From the NCBI GenBank assembly GCA_037447655.1, contig JBBHKE010000705.1:62001-126000 (forward strand): 64,000 bases of DNA, written 5' to 3'. The notes under the pieces were generated by a model. It was given only the letters and a program-made list of their open reading frames with translations, did no database searches and was not told the DNA's origin. Origin of the DNA: Zygnema cylindricum. Its lineage: Eukaryota > Streptophyta > Zygnematophyceae > Zygnematales > Zygnemataceae. A program made the translations under genes and the position numbers. Below are positions 21,581-33,934 of the stretch, in pieces (position 1 is the first letter of the stretch; each line of letters starts with the position of its first letter).

Positions 21581-21939
21581 TGTGATATCGATATATGCAT
21601 GCATATCGGATCTACGTGATATCGAGCACGATCCGATACCGCCACGTGGAATTAGGGTCTTACATGTACGGGGTAATAGATTTTTTAGATATGTCCAAGA
21701 AATATAATCACCTGGCGTAGTCACATGGTAGCCTAAGCGTGGATACGGATTTTCTTTTGTTGTCTTTTCTGTCTTTCTTTGCTTATTTAATTATGTGTAC
21801 AACTCGCATGAGAGCGAAGGCACAAAGTTGAAGCCACCTGACATCCGTACGTTTTGTTTGACGCATGGATTTCCGAGACTTGCCTTTCCCGCACACGGTT
21901 CTACACCGCTTTGCTTAGTAATGGAAGTCCAATCAATAC
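21581..21939. other. Spacer, no gene seen
   Basis: Contains a GATATCGATATATGCATGCATATC palindrome-rich stretch around 21583-21607. No gene. Confidence 0.35.
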
Positions 21940-22217
21940 ACCGCTAATATAAAAGGTAAACGATAAAAGTAGAATAACAACAAATCAAAAAAAGAGTATT
22001 GAAATATTGATCGACCAAGCGAACTACAATAGACGCCAAATTGGATTAGAAAAGACAAAAGAGAACAAAAGAGAACAAAAAGACAACAATAAAAGACAAT
22101 AATAGTAAAAGAGTTGTCTCAGTGCCCCAAGTGTCACGTAGACGGTCTGGAACGTACTATACGGTAGCTACCGCTAGCACCTTTTGTACTTTCTAGCGGC
22201 TCCAAACGGCCGTCAAT

Positions 22218-23163
22218 ATGAGTCGCCGGCCGTCAACTATTCTGCTGCTCGTTGTGGCGGCTGCTGCTTATGCTGCTGTCCACGCGGCAGCACGCGAGAG
22301 AGAGGACATTGTGTCGGAAGAAAAAACGGAGAGACACGTGGCTGTATAATTTGACTAAAGGTGAGAATTCGGGCATTGTGAAAATAGAGGTCTTAGGATT
22401 CGGCTAGAACAAGTTGGAGGGAGAGGGAAGAAGAAAGGGATAAGATTAACGAAAAGGGAAAGGGAAAGGGAGAAGAGAGGGAGAGGAAGACGGAAAGGTA
22501 AAAGGAGGGGAAGTGGGTAGGCAAAAAGGAGTGGAAGAGGGAGAGGGAGAGTGAGAGGGTTTGGTCTGAATGGCAGGACGAAGACATGATGTGGGCTGAG
22601 TGGGAAGAAGGTGGAAGAGAGAGAGGTTGAAAGAGAGAAGAGAAAATGCGCACGCTGTATTATTTTAGAACACACATTTTTCTCAACCAGGCAACATTTT
22701 TTAACTTTTTCCTACTATCCAAGGCAAATACCCATTACGATGGTCCATTCAGTTCTCTCCATTTTTTTTTTCTTTTTTCCTCTAATAATGTTTTATCCTT
22801 TCCTCTTGTTTCTCCGTGTATGTGCTAAAAACCGAAAATTATCGTGATGCAATTGTATTTTGCTAATTTCCATTGGAAGGTGACCATTTACTCATAGTTT
22901 ATGTACTTTTTCTTGTCCTTTCTATCCACGATTCAATGGAGGTCAACGTCATCTACTTGGATGTAATCCATATTACGTCTGGAGGGCTGGGAACACGTGT
23001 ACATCTGTCATTATAGCTTTTTGTGGCTACAGAACTACAAAAACTTGGACTCAATGCGTGGGTCCGTACACGACACTTTGTGTAGGAACAGGCAGCGATT
23101 GGTGTTTGTGTGAAAACTTGCAAAACTCCTAGTGGTAGCAGGGTTGCAGGTTGTTATGACTGA
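22218..23163 (+). pseudogene. LysM-like eight-cysteine secreted protein, copy 1 (pseudogene)
   Basis: Exon 1 (22218-22360) encodes a signal peptide beginning MSRRPSTILLLVV and the acidic linker seen in the intact copies. A 1-base insertion relative to them puts TAA at codon 44 (22347-22349). The donor GGTGAG is kept. At the acceptor the AG of the intact copies is AC (22928-22929). Exon 2 starts with codons for FNGGQRHLLGCNPYY and retains TCTSV, TWTQC and the C-terminal Cys region, but a deletion of about 14 bases near 23105 removes the part equivalent to WAVGR and shifts the frame. Purine-rich tract in the intron at 22410-22640. Together with flanks out to about 21940 and 23900 this locus matches 30860-33430. 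Confidence 0.85.
22410..22640 (+). repeat. Purine-rich intronic tract (copy 1)
   Basis: Runs of GGGAAAGGGA, GGGAGAGG and similar, matching in place and character the tracts at 31270-31380, 41865-41980 and, on the minus strand, 48005-48205. ORFs read from it are low-complexity shadows. Confidence 0.7.
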
Positions 23164-23900
23164 AAAGGGGCACACATTCTTTGTTTTTACAAGTGACAAT
23201 TTCCAAATTTGTTATTAAAAAAGGGATGGTTTCTTTTTATTTTAGATTGGCAGATTTTTGGAGGGCGAATAGCATCTATGTGCAAAAAAATTGCGTTAGT
23301 GGGGTTTTAGTTGTCTGGGAGTATGTAATTGTGTTGGTTAATTAAAATAAGTCCCTTTTAGATTTGGCACACAAACAATGTAACGTCCGCGTCATTGTCT
23401 GTTTGGAATATTTCTTTATGAAATATGTAAGTTTTACAAATGGAATAAGACCCTTTCCTTTAGTCTTCATTTTCCTTGTTTGCTTTCTAATTTGTCTTTT
23501 GTTTATCTCTTTGGCATCCATTTCCTGATGGGCACCTGCCACCAAATCAATTTTTTAATTTTGATGGATTAGTTTTATGATTGGAATTTTTCGCCATCTC
23601 GTTTTTGACGGACAAATGTAGGCATATTTGGAGGGCTATTGCGTCCCTCTCCCTCCTATCATAATAACTGCAGCCGTTGGTACGGATGAAGTGGTTGACC
23701 AGCCTACGACCTTCCCTTTTACGGCTGGGCTTCCAAGCATGTTGTGGTGGCATGGACTCTAAAAAAGAAAATTATATCCAGATGATCGACCCTTTCCCAG
23801 TCACTCTTATGTGAAAATGAGTTTAGTCAGTGTAAAAGTATCGGCCTCCCAATACCGAATAGCCAAACATTTCAATCTCTCCTAAAAAAAAAGGCTCGCT
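23164..23900 (+). repeat. 3' flank shared between copy 1 and copy 2 loci
   Basis: About 23440-23890 aligns by eye with 32880-33430: shared blocks near GACCCTTTC, TCTTTTGT/CTTTTTTC tracts, TTTTATGATTGGAA / TTTTATGTTTGAAAG, CCCTCTCCCTCCTAT / TTTTCTCCCTCCTAT, GACCAGCCTACGACCTTCCC / ACCAGTCTGTCACCTTCCC, and GCCTCCCAATACC. No ORF is conserved, so this is duplicated non-coding DNA. Confidence 0.6.
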
Positions 23901-24740
23901 TCTCTCCTTAACAAAAGGCTTACTTTGTCCTTTGTCTTTTACGGCGTCATTGTCTTTACCTTCTGAAGGTTTTTGCCACCAGCCAATCATTTCTCGTGAC
24001 TTCGACTAAAATTTGGCAATTCTCAATTTCATGATTGGGAGTTATGGCCACTTTTTTTTTTCAAAATGGACGAAACTTGACCACTCTTGAATGGACTCTC
24101 AGATCTCCTCCTATTTTTTGCTCACGATGACTCATATTATAGACATTGGCTCCTCACCGAAATTCACCTCTCCCTAATCTTGCCCACTCCATTCCTCCGC
24201 CACAATTTTGACCACTTGGAAACAAATTTTCTCCGTCCGATCCATGCTACACTTTCCTTCCTCCCCTCACTCGTTTTATGGGAAAGCCTTCATGTGCGCT
24301 AACTACATCCGAAACGTATGTCCTCACTCCTTTCTTACTAATTGTACCTCTTGTTAGATGTGGACATCGAATAAACAAACTGTCTGTTTCATCCGTACCT
24401 TTGACTGCGAAGCTTGGTAGAAGGATCTGATTAATCCTCATTTGGAAGACGCGCACAAAGAAAAATATCTTTCGGACACGTAAAGAACTCCAAGGCCAAT
24501 CCAATTTGGTCTTTATCCTCCTATAAATTGTTTTAAGTTTTGATGTGTGGTTTAACGAAGAGCCCACGATAATTGTTTTGTACGCGCTCCAGTCATCCTT
24601 CCTCCTAGTGAAATAACACCAGATCAACTTTTCTTGTTGCTTTTGCTTCTAATGGTCCATTTCTAATGCCTAAGTCTTTGGTGACACATCTATGTTTTCC
24701 TTTCTTCTCTTTGTTCTTCCCTTAGTCACCATCCCTCCTC

Positions 24741-24800
<60 letters not shown>

Positions 24801-27800
24801 CATATCTATCTCTCCTCCTTTCCCTCCCTATTCCTCTCCCTTGCCTAGTAAATGTTATAGTATGTCATATTGATGGACATGTTGAGCTAGCGAACCGTTG
24901 AATAAAGCCTTCACTTTGTTAACCACTATTCCATCAACCCAAGAACTGATTCTTGTGTGTTTATTATGTAAAGTAACGCCTATGGGTGAACCCCAGTTTC
25001 CAAGTATAGAACGGCGAATATATGAACACCCCCTCTGAAAAGGTAGCCCTTTAAGATACATGAACCCCTGAATTTGATACTAGTAAGGATTCACAAAATT
25101 TGAGCATCAAGGTAGAACGTCTCATAAATTGAGTAGACAAGGGCTTTTGAGAAATGTGATTAGAGCATTTATAGCCCTAAGTATTAATAGTATTGTTTAA
25201 ATAAAATAAAATTTGCCGAGTACTAAAATAATTCACTAGCGGAAGTCGAACAGATAAATCACTTGCAAAACATAGACTTGAAATGTAAACGAGTATCTGA
25301 ACAATATCAATAGATTTGTTGAAGTCTTTTACTACAACACCCTCAATAGTCCTTACCTCAAAACTTAGGTGAATTCTCCCTACACACAACTATTAGTACC
25401 AAAATGTACAAGGCATAACAATCATTACATGTTCTCTATTACTTCACGGCAAACACTGATGTATTTGCACACACCTGGTTGATCTCTACGATCAAACCTA
25501 TCGAAGGAAGCCCTTACCTCAAAGTTTCATATAAGGTATAGAGAAATAGTATATTTTACATGAAGATATGCTAAGATGCTAAGTGAAAGAGATCTATTCA
25601 AACTAACTAAACGCCCTTTGAACGACCATGAATTCCGATCTACTTTGTCAAATCTTTTTCGGCCATAGCTACGCGTGGACCCCTACTTAAACATAGGCAG
25701 CCATAAGGCGCGTGAAATAGAGGGCCGCCCAATGGTACCATCAATCCCCTCTAAGGTTAAAGATTCTCGTTGTAGCCTCTTTCACTGTAATACAAGTTTG
25801 CTGCTATCCCGTACAATATACTCGCTATCTTGTCATAAATTATGAATCTAAAGTTGAATTTATGTCTCCATTAATAGCTTTTTGCGAGCGAAGTCTTCGA
25901 TTTTTGGGAATTCCCCCCATAAAATCCTAAGGTGTAATTATGAGTCGGAAAGGTGTTTTTGCCCTAAGGTCATGATTGTCTTGGATCCACAGCTATGTCT
26001 ACAAATTTTCAAAGGGATATAGAATGCAAAGTCAGGCTTGGGGCATAAACTTATGAGTATTAAGAGCTTGAACTCATAGTGCATCCTCACGTGGAAGTCA
26101 TTAAGAGCCTCGCCGCCCGAAAAAAATAAAATCAATAACCTCCTGTGATAGGGAATCCTAAGACTCAAAGTCACAAAGAGCATGGAGCTCAACGTGAAAT
26201 ATACGGATCTCGAAGTCATAAGGTGTCCTGAATCCGAAAAGAAGGTCTAGTCGTGGAGGATCCCTTATCGGATCCCTCGTCACTTTATCTTAACACGAGT
26301 GTTCAAGAAAGATGTCTCATCTCTCATACTTCGTTTGAACCGTGTGGTCCAAACGCGAAAGGCCCAAAGTCGTGGTACTTTAGGGTCGGATTCGTTAAGG
26401 CCTCGGTCCCCATCCAGAGTCCCAAATTATTATGACACGTCTGTTAACTGTATCTCCATCTCAAGCCAATGGACCAATACCCAAGTTCTGTACAATATGA
26501 CCAAGGACTTAGGCACAAACATAAGTCCTCGAGTTCCATACCTATATTCCCATCCTTTAGCTCCTTCCCCAAAGGGCAATCTGAAGGTTAAGCATGACCA
26601 ATACCAACAACAAGAACCCAAATTCGCAAGGGTTTCCATAACCCAAATCCCCTTATACTCAAAGCCTAAGGTCGAGGGTCATTGACGTTAGAAATACCCA
26701 AAGTCATCCCTATCTCGAACCCAAAATCATTAAATGCCTTGAGGTTAAGGGAAGTGAACCATTTCCACATGTGCCTAGAACATAGGTCAACTAGGCATTA
26801 AAATTATCGATCTTCAGACAATACCTACCCATATTAATGAAAAAAAGTGTGTATGGCTCTAAGTTTTAAGCCTTGAGTAGTCTCGCAAAGGTCGTCTTAT
26901 ATTTTGAAACAAGTGGCTTGGGTCATCCTCGAAGTCATTGACGAGATTTAGAATTCGTAAGACACCCCTAAAAGTTAACAATTCGCTCACTAGGCTCTAA
27001 ACCTGTTTAGTTGACCTATCGTTTTTACAAGTATTGTTTTTGTTTACTGATACCCTCATCCCTTTCCCTTAGATTTTCCTAATCATATAATTTTTTTTTT
27101 CAAAGGTGGTGTTTTCGCCATTTTTTTTGCCCAGAATTGGACTTGATCGCTCCATGTCTCATGTATTTTGGGATAGCGTGTGCACGGTGTCTTTCCCTAC
27201 GACGTTGCATCGCGCATGCTCATAGGAGAGAGATAATCCTTCTCTGAAGTTGGAGACAACATGTGGTGACAATCCTTCTGATGTGGGGATGCACAGTTGT
27301 GTATCGTGTTTTCAATGATATAACCACCCTTTTTTGGAGGAGCCATTTTTTGGATTTAAGCTCACTAATAAACCTACCAACATCTTTAAATTCCATTTTC
27401 TCGGGTTCTGTGACCTTTATCCTTGGGGCTGCCCCCTAAACCTTGGGTTCCCAAAAAAATTATCATCCTTACGTCCTCTCAACACACCTAGCTCTTCCAT
27501 TTACAAGATTTAAAATCAAGTTGTTGACAGGGGTTAAAATCTTAAAAACTATAGTACACTTCCCTTGCTCTGAAAAAAGTTATACGTGGCCCCCAGATTC
27601 TACCTTCGCAAGAACCAAAAACATTTGAACCTCCTTTCTCACTTTAAGGGAATGGATTGTGTCTTCTTGGAATCTTAGATTACTCCTCCCAAAACATATC
27701 CTCTCACACACTTATGGCAATTCACTCTGGAAACTTTGTATGCGTGGCGAAAAAGTCAAAAGTCTCAAAAAATTTCAAGTGAACCATGCTTAATGAACTG

Positions 27801-28640
27801 GTAAGTCCACGTGAGAGCCTGAATGTGCCAAATCTATTGGTCTTAATTTGGCCAAGGTCATAAAATTGCAAAAAACATGACCAATAAGACATCACAGTTT
27901 GTTTACCTTCCTTCGGCCAGCTAAATCAAAATTTTTGTTGAATTTTTGATGTTTTAAAATGTTCTACTGCGATTCAAGGATGTTTCAAGCGTTATATGAC
28001 ATTAGAAACCTCCATTGCATGATCGACCCAAGTGTGATGTGCGCTTAACAGAAATGTTCCACGATTGAATAGGGTAAGCTCTTAGTTGGTCCCTTTTGTA
28101 TGAGGGTTTCCCTTAGTTTCTTATCTATAAATCATCTACCTATGGCTGCCCATTGTAGTTTTGAATACTTTGATAGCATCCAATTTTGGCGACTCTCCAA
28201 GTGCCACACATTCCTCTTCTCTCCATCGCTCAAGTTTTGACAAGATTCGAATCGTTAATCTTAGAAGCTTGGTGCCACCACTTCCGTTCTTCGTAGGCTT
28301 ATCCACACTCTTGAACTTAGCTTAAAGTATTCATCCGTGACACTATATCATTTTTTTGACAACCTTCCTATTGACGCCCTCGTTATTTTCATGTTTGAAA
28401 TTCGCACTACTTTATTTTTGTGGCTAAAGAGAAATAATTCTTTTGATTCTAATCAATTCATAAATTTTTTTTCGGACGACCCACAATTATGTTCTTTAGC
28501 TTGTCAATCTTGTGATCTGAAAGAGAAATGGTGGTTCACGTGGAAAACGGAGCTTTAATTGATATTTGATAATTGTACATTAACAAGGTCTGCTTATGAG
28601 AAGGAAAGATGAGAATAGACACAAAGTAAGTTTTTAGGAT
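23901..28640. other. Long spacer, no gene supported
   Basis: Only short ORFs without signatures. It contains the CT microsatellite at 24737-24799. From 25930 to 26990 short words such as GAAGTCATTAAG, AAAGTCACAAAG and AAGGTCAT recur at loose intervals, possibly an ancient decayed repeat. Confidence 0.4.
24737..24799. repeat. (CT)n microsatellite
   Basis: Almost pure CT dinucleotides for about 60 bases, interrupted by one CCC. Confidence 0.95.
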
Positions 28641-28689
28641 GAAAACTGGGGAATCAAGTCAAGCACTCGACTTGCATACAACTGCTTTC

Positions 28690-29530
28690 AACAAATTGAA
28701 GGCATTGAGAACACCATAACATATGCACTGATAGTCAAGTTTGATTCATTAAGAATAATTATTGCTATTGTTGCTCCTATGAAGAAACATGTGCATAAAA
28801 TACACATGGAAATTGACTTTTTAAAGGAGAATTTAGAGGAGGAGGTCTATATGGAGGTGTCGTAAGGTGTCATCTCGAGTGAAGGAAAACTATGGTTTTT
28901 GAGACAATCCTTGTATGGACTAAAGCAGGCCGATGAACGTGGTTGTTGAGATTTCATAAAGTGCTAAAGAGAAACCGATTTGTACAAACGGTTTTAGACT
29001 CTCGCGTTTATGTGAAAGGCGAAAGAAAATATTAGGTGATATTTTCGTTTATGTTGACGATTTCTTTATTGCTTTAGATAACTTGGTGAAGATTATGAAA
29101 TTGAAGTCATATTTTTGTCTTTCTTTTAAAAGTTACATATTCGGATTATGTAAGATCTATATTTGGTATGGAGGTCATCCCTTCTCCGAATGTTGACATT
29201 AAATTGTCACAAGCACAGTACTGCATGACGCGAAATTAGTTTCTACGCCACTTGTTATATTGGACAAATGAGATGTTGGTGGAGTTGAAGTTTCCTATTA
29301 GTTGCTTGAAGATCTTTACGAACCACATGAGTTTCATGGCTCTCGTAAAATATCCATTTTTGTATAAGCCTATCAAACACATCCATATTTAGTGGCACTC
29401 TGTGCGTGATTTGGTCGCAACAAAAGAGATGGAATTTTTGTACGTGTCAACCTTGGAGGAACATGTAAATATGTTGATTAAGTCGGCAGTATTATGTTGT
29501 AGTGTTGAGAGGACGGCCCAAATTATAGTT
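28690..29530 (+). pseudogene. Ty1/copia pol remnant (RT and RNase H end)
   Basis: Conceptual translation in shifting frames gives copia RT words in order: VKFDSLRIIIAIVAP, EIDFLKENLEEEVYME, LRQSLYGLKQA, and the catalytic VYVDD (about 29045-29060). Further on are SQAQYCMT and an RNase H tail ending WHSVRDLVATKEMEFLYVS. Multiple stops and shifts; no LTRs recognised around it. Established copia order is integrase, RT, RNase H, so this is the 3' half. Confidence 0.85.
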
Positions 29531-29799
29531 GTTTTGAGTTGGAAATGATATGCATAGAAGGGGAATGTCTGGTTCCATAGGGGACTCGAGTGTTCGATGA
29601 TTCTACACTTTATCGAACTGGTAGAAATGTTTCAGATTCCATTTTGGAGTTTGTTCTTTCACTATGAGCCTTTAACGATGGTTGTAACGATGGTTGTGCA
29701 CGGATAGTTACTTTGTTTGGAGGTACTTATGTACGTTTAAGTACCGTAGGCTGTTGGCATCATTTGATTAGCATGCATTTTCGTGGCTTTTGAAAAAAA
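29531..29799. other. Spacer
   Basis: Possible further copia decay; nothing clear. Confidence 0.3.
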
Positions 29800-29981
29800 A
29801 GTTGAAACCCAACGTCGCTTCGATATATCGCGGCTTAAATTTAACGCCATATCGACCAAATACATCGTCAAAATATTACGATATTGAGCTTCTCAATATT
29901 GCGAGACGATACATTGATTATTGAGTACCCAAAATTAGGTGCATATTGAATATCGGAGAGGGCCCTCGATATACAACACTA
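29800..29981. mobile_element. Right-end remnant of the CGATATATCG hAT family
   Basis: The segment ends GAATATCGGAGAGGGCCCTCGATATACAACACTA-like, matching the right terminus of the elements at 19991 and 36106 (GGGTCCTCGATACCCAACACTA) with several changes. The left terminus is not recognisable, so no target duplication can be checked. Confidence 0.55.
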
Positions 29982-30185
29982 TTAAAATTACGACCCGCAA
30001 ATTAAAATCGGGTCAACTCACAAACAGAGCATTTTATGACCCGCGAATCGGCCCAATTGGCCTCAGCCTTAATAGACAATAGCCTTAATCGCTGAAGAAA
30101 TTGTTATGTGATGCATTCATTCAAACGGTAACATGTTTACCACGTGGCACAAAGTCATCGGAAAACGTGATCGAAAGATTTTCCC

Positions 30186-30482
30186 ATGGCCCAACCATCC
30201 ACATACCATATAACAGTTATTTTTTCGGCGCTTGAAATTCCCTATGGTATTGGCTCAAAGAAGGACGACTTTTTTTTTTTAGTTCTTGAAAGTCACGGGC
30301 ATTGTAAATCGGGAGAACTCTTAAGTCAACCGGCATTTTACTTCCTTTATGACAAAACTGTACGGACGTTTCTAACGGCTTTAGTAGATTAGCTACAGTT
30401 GTAAGATATTTTGTCGCGTAGCTGTAAAAAAAGACGCCGGGCGTAGTCCGAGATAGTATTGGATTCCCCGAAATGACACCGT
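30186..30482. other. Spacer, no gene supported
   Basis: Short ORFs on both strands without signatures. Confidence 0.3.
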
Positions 30483-30486
30483 GTAA

Positions 30487-30694
30487 CGCTATTAGTGTTG
30501 ATGTTTTTTTCGCCACTTAAATCATACATTCTCCGTGCACTCTCGTCGGTTTTTTAATCCAACGGTTGATATTGAAAGGCTGGATTATCATTCACCGATT
30601 GGCGACCTTCCCACTAAGAATCGGACATGTGTGCACGGAGAAAAAATGTTATAATTGTAGCAAAAAACAGCATCGCTAGTTGGAGTACACGGTG
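30487..30694. mobile_element. MITE of the ACACCGTG / CTATTAGTGTT family
   Basis: Left arm GCTATTAGTGTTGATG then CGCCACTTAAATCATACATTCTCCGTGCAC; right arm is the inverted equivalent (GTGCACGGAGAAAAAATG). The same arms bound the MITE interrupted by the hAT element at 36084-40513 and, in part, occur at 53516-53670. Superfamily is undetermined. Confidence 0.6.
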
Positions 30695-30854
30695 CACTGT
30701 TCACATGGCAAACCGCCTCAACTCTTTATTTGTAATTTGACGCTTGGAGTTCGCAGACTTATCGGCTTCACGCCTTCAGTTGTCGGCCGCTTTAACGGAA
30801 TTTGCATGCAAGACGGTCAAAAACTTAAACATTTATGGAAGGCCAAGCATACAA

Positions 30855-31093
30855 GACGCCAAATATAAAAGCTAAAAAATAAAGTAAAATATCAACAAAT
30901 AAAAAAAGGAGAGCAAGACGCCAAAACGTATAAAACAAAGAGACAATACATCAAAATACAGTAGTAGTAAAGACAAGAAAGTTGTGTCAGAGCTCCGAAG
31001 CTTTCGATAGATAGACGGTCAGCAGCAAAGCGACGGCCGGCACCTGCATTTTCTACCGGCTATAAAATCTAGCGGCTATAAAAGGCCGTCAAT
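30855..31093 (+). promoter_or_regulatory. Conserved 5' block of LysM-like gene copy 2
   Basis: All four loci have an A-rich stretch with repeated AAAGACA-type words, then a segment with CTTTCGATAGA-like and GACGGTC words, then GCGGCTA(T/C)AAA-GGCCGTCAATATG. In this copy two TATAAAA words occur at 31061-31067 and 31077-31083, 33 and 17 bases before the ATG; the other copies have CACAAAC or CAAAC there. Whether these act as TATA boxes is unclear because the leader would be extremely short. Confidence 0.4.
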
Positions 31094-32285
31094 ATGAATC
31101 AACGGCTGACGATTGTGCTGCTGCTATTTGTGGTCGTTGCAAGTTGCGCTGCTGTCCACGTGGCAGCTCAGGCGATAGAGGATCTTGTGCCAGAAGAGAA
31201 AGCGGAGAGACACGTGGCTGTGTATGATACAAAAGGTGAGAAATCATGTATAGTGAAAATACCAGTTCTGGATTGGAGTAGAGGAAGCTGGAGGGAGAGG
31301 GAACAAGAAAGGGACAAGATAAGGAAAAGGCAAAGGACAAAGAGAGGGGGAAGAGAGAGAGAAAGATAAAAGGAGAGGAATTGGGTAGGGGAAGGGAGAT
31401 GGAGAGTCTTGGATTGGCACGTGAATGCCGGTTCAATACGGGGTAGAATGTGACACGTCACACTCGAAGCCGCCTAAAATAAATAGGTACGGACCCGCCA
31501 GGCTCTACATCGAGCTGGTGGCACAGTGGTTAGTGCGCTGACAGTTCAAGTCAGAGGTCCCAGGTTCGAGCCCTGGCCGGCTCACTTTTTCCTAGTATGG
31601 GACATACCGAATCCCGGATTTCACGGAAATCAACAGAGAGAGATAGGGCTGAATGGGAAGATGGGGACATGAAGTGGGAGTAGGAAGTGGGAAGGGGTGA
31701 GAGGGAAGAAGGTGGAAGAGAGAGGTGGTTGAAAGAGACAAGAAGGATGTGACAGTTGCGCATTTTGGAAGACACATTCTCCTCAACCAGGCAACAATTT
31801 ATATATTTCTCCGCTTTCTCTAAAGCCACTTTCCATTTAGATGGTCCATTCAATCCTCTTCTTTTTTTTTTTTTCTTTTAACATTTTTTCCTCCTTTCCT
31901 CTTGTTTCTCTTTGTTTTTGATAAAACCCAAAAATTACTGTGATGCAATAGTAAGTCAATAGTAAGTCAGCTATAAGAAGGCGATCGTTTCCTCATGGTT
32001 TGTGTGTTTTTTTTTTGTCGTTTCTATCTAGGATTCAACGGAGGTCGACGTCAGCTACTTGCATGTAGTCCTTATTACACCTGGAGAGCTGGGAACACGT
32101 GTACATCTGTCATTCAAAATTTTTGTGGCTCGAAAACTACAAAAACTTGGACTCAATGCATGGGTCCAAACGCGGGAGTTTGTACAGGAACAGGCAGCGC
32201 TTGGGCCGTAGGGAGGGTTATTTGTGTGACAACTTGCTATAATCATAGGGGTAGTAAAGTTGCATATTGTTATGGTTTAAAATAG
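31094..32285 (+). CDS. LysM-like eight-cysteine secreted protein, copy 2 (intact, two exons)
   Basis: Predicted join of 31094-31235 and 32032-32285, 131 aa. The donor is AAAG|GTGAG and the acceptor TATCTAG|GATTC, phase 1, joining codons for DTK-G-FNGG. Residues 1-26 are a classic signal peptide (MNQRLTIVLLLFVVVASCAA...), then an acidic linker, then a domain of about 80 residues with 8 Cys. The pattern PYYTWRAGNTCTSV ... F ... N ... C ... WAVGRVICV resembles plant extracellular LysM domains (Y-x-V-x-x-G-D-T-C-x-S-I ... N-P-N ... L-x-V-G-Q-x-I-C-V), where LysM binds chitin or other GlcNAc glycans. Secretion and glycan binding are inferred. The intron is 796 bp and holds a purine-rich tract and a tRNA-derived SINE-like repeat. 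Alternative: an unrelated cysteine-rich antimicrobial or defence peptide. Confidence 0.82.
31395..31620 (+). mobile_element. tRNA-derived SINE-like repeat in the intron of copy 2
   Basis: The tRNA-like core is 31512-31585: A-box-like TGGCACAGTGGTTAGTGCG and B-box GGTTCGAGCCC at tRNA-like spacing, ending in CTGGCCGGCTCAC. About 100 bases upstream are also shared with 47180-47400 and 47470-47690 (reverse): TTGGCACG, GTTCAATA, GGGTAGAATGTG, CACACTCGAA, AAATAAAT-GGTACGGACTCGCCAG. The tRNA-like part is thus internal or 3' in the repeat unit, unlike a typical SINE with a 5' tRNA head. Core sense matches the host gene. Confidence 0.65.
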
Positions 32286-33430
32286 GCACATGCTTTAGTC
32301 ATTGTTAGTGAAAATTTCCAAACTATTCATTAAAATCTAAAGGTTTCTTTTGATATACATTGGAATAGTTTCGGAGGGCAAATAGAATCATTTGTGTAAA
32401 AATGAAACTCCAGCCTAGTTGTTTACGAGTACATAATTAGTGTTGCTTGAGTAAATTAAGCATAATTTCTAGTGTTTGTGAGTCGAAATAGCCAAAGTGC
32501 ATCAACTATTTGTGCAATAGGATTAACTAATCAAAGAAATAGCGGCTAAAAAGAAACACAGTTAGGGTAGTGTTATTCAAAAAATGAAACAGAATTTGTT
32601 TGCCCTAAACTAGGGTAAGTGGTAGATGTTACAGATAACATTCCGCACACTAAGTTTATATGATTTAGAATAGTTGTCACTTATTTTTTCATGCGGAATC
32701 TAACCTCTATTCCGTTTGTAGCTTAGTCCTACTTATTTTTCAATTAATTCATTTGTTTAGAGTCTCGCGCGCCCTTTTAGTTTGGGCCAATTAGAACGCC
32801 CTTTGAGCTTGAAACAGAACAAATGTGAGGTCTACATAATATTAGAATTGAAAAAATTCTTTTAAAACATACAATTGACCAAAAATGAAACATGACCCTT
32901 TCTTTTACTCTTGTTTCTTCTTGGTTTCTTTTTATTTTCTCTTTTTTCTTTCTCTTTCATCTATAATCCTAGTAGACACCAACCACCAAACCAACTTTTT
33001 AGAATCGATCGGTTTTATGTTTGAAAGTTTTTCCCATCCTCTCGTTTTAAGACGGAGGAAAGTTGGCATATTTTTTCCGGAGCCGTCGGGTCTTTTCTCC
33101 CTCCTATCCTTAATAATTGCACCTGCTAATACAGACCAGGTTGTTGAACCAGTCTGTCACCTTCCCTTCAACAGTTGGACTTCTAAGGACCATGTCACCT
33201 TCACTCGCTACATCTCAGCACTTACTCTCTATTAAATAACTCTCCACCATGTCGCAACTTTGGTCGTGACCCCATGGTCTTCACTTCAAAATGTCCAAAT
33301 TAACCTCTTCTCCAAAAAGAATTATGTCGAGCTTATGGACCCTTCCCAATCCTTACTATGACACTCATGTGGAAATGGTTGCGAATTATTGTAGAATTAT
33401 CAGCCTCCCAATACCAAAAGGTTAAACATT
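32286..33430 (+). repeat. 3' flank of copy 2, shared with copy 1 from about 32880
   Basis: The first 600 bases are AT-rich non-coding DNA. 32880-33430 aligns with 23440-23890. No conserved ORF. Confidence 0.5.
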
Positions 33431-33934
33431 TTTTTTTTAACACTCCTCATTCATAGGATAAAAAGAAGAAAATCCAGCACAAAGAGTATGCAACCACTCA
33501 TAAGCAAAAGCAAAAACTCGTACACATCATTTTACATGTACACAAGCTAGTCTACAAAATATGTATACATTAAGTCAAACTTTTCTCCTCACTCTAACTT
33601 TTATATAATAGTTCCTTACTCATTTTACTTGACTTAGCTTAACACAAAACTTAATGTACAAGGCAGCTACACAATTAAACACTCTCTATTAACGCAAAGG
33701 ATGAACAATCAAAAAAAAAAAACACGCTACGTTAGACCCGCCTACACTGAAACAAATCATGTGTTAGCTTGAGAGCATGTTTCTACGCCTTACACACAAC
33801 AGACTATCTGAACCATACAAAAAAAGAACAAACGTACGAAACAACAAGGAAAAGATGGACGCGAACCTGGTTGATACGTCGATATGCACAATGTACCCAA
33901 CATTCCTCTTTTCACTTTGTGAATCATGAATCAC
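33431..33934. other. Spacer, no gene seen
   Basis: AT-rich, nothing recognised. Confidence 0.3.

Noticed and set aside
22355-22675. Minus-strand ORFs in the copy 1 intron
   Set aside because: Low-complexity translation of the intronic purine tract.
31089-31461. Minus-strand Ser/Leu/Pro ORFs opposite exon 1 of copy 2
   Set aside because: Antisense shadows of the signal-peptide exon and purine tract.
31512-31585. Possible functional tRNA gene
   Set aside because: B box and A box are good, but no matching acceptor stem or clear anticodon loop, and relatives in the window share extra repeat sequence.
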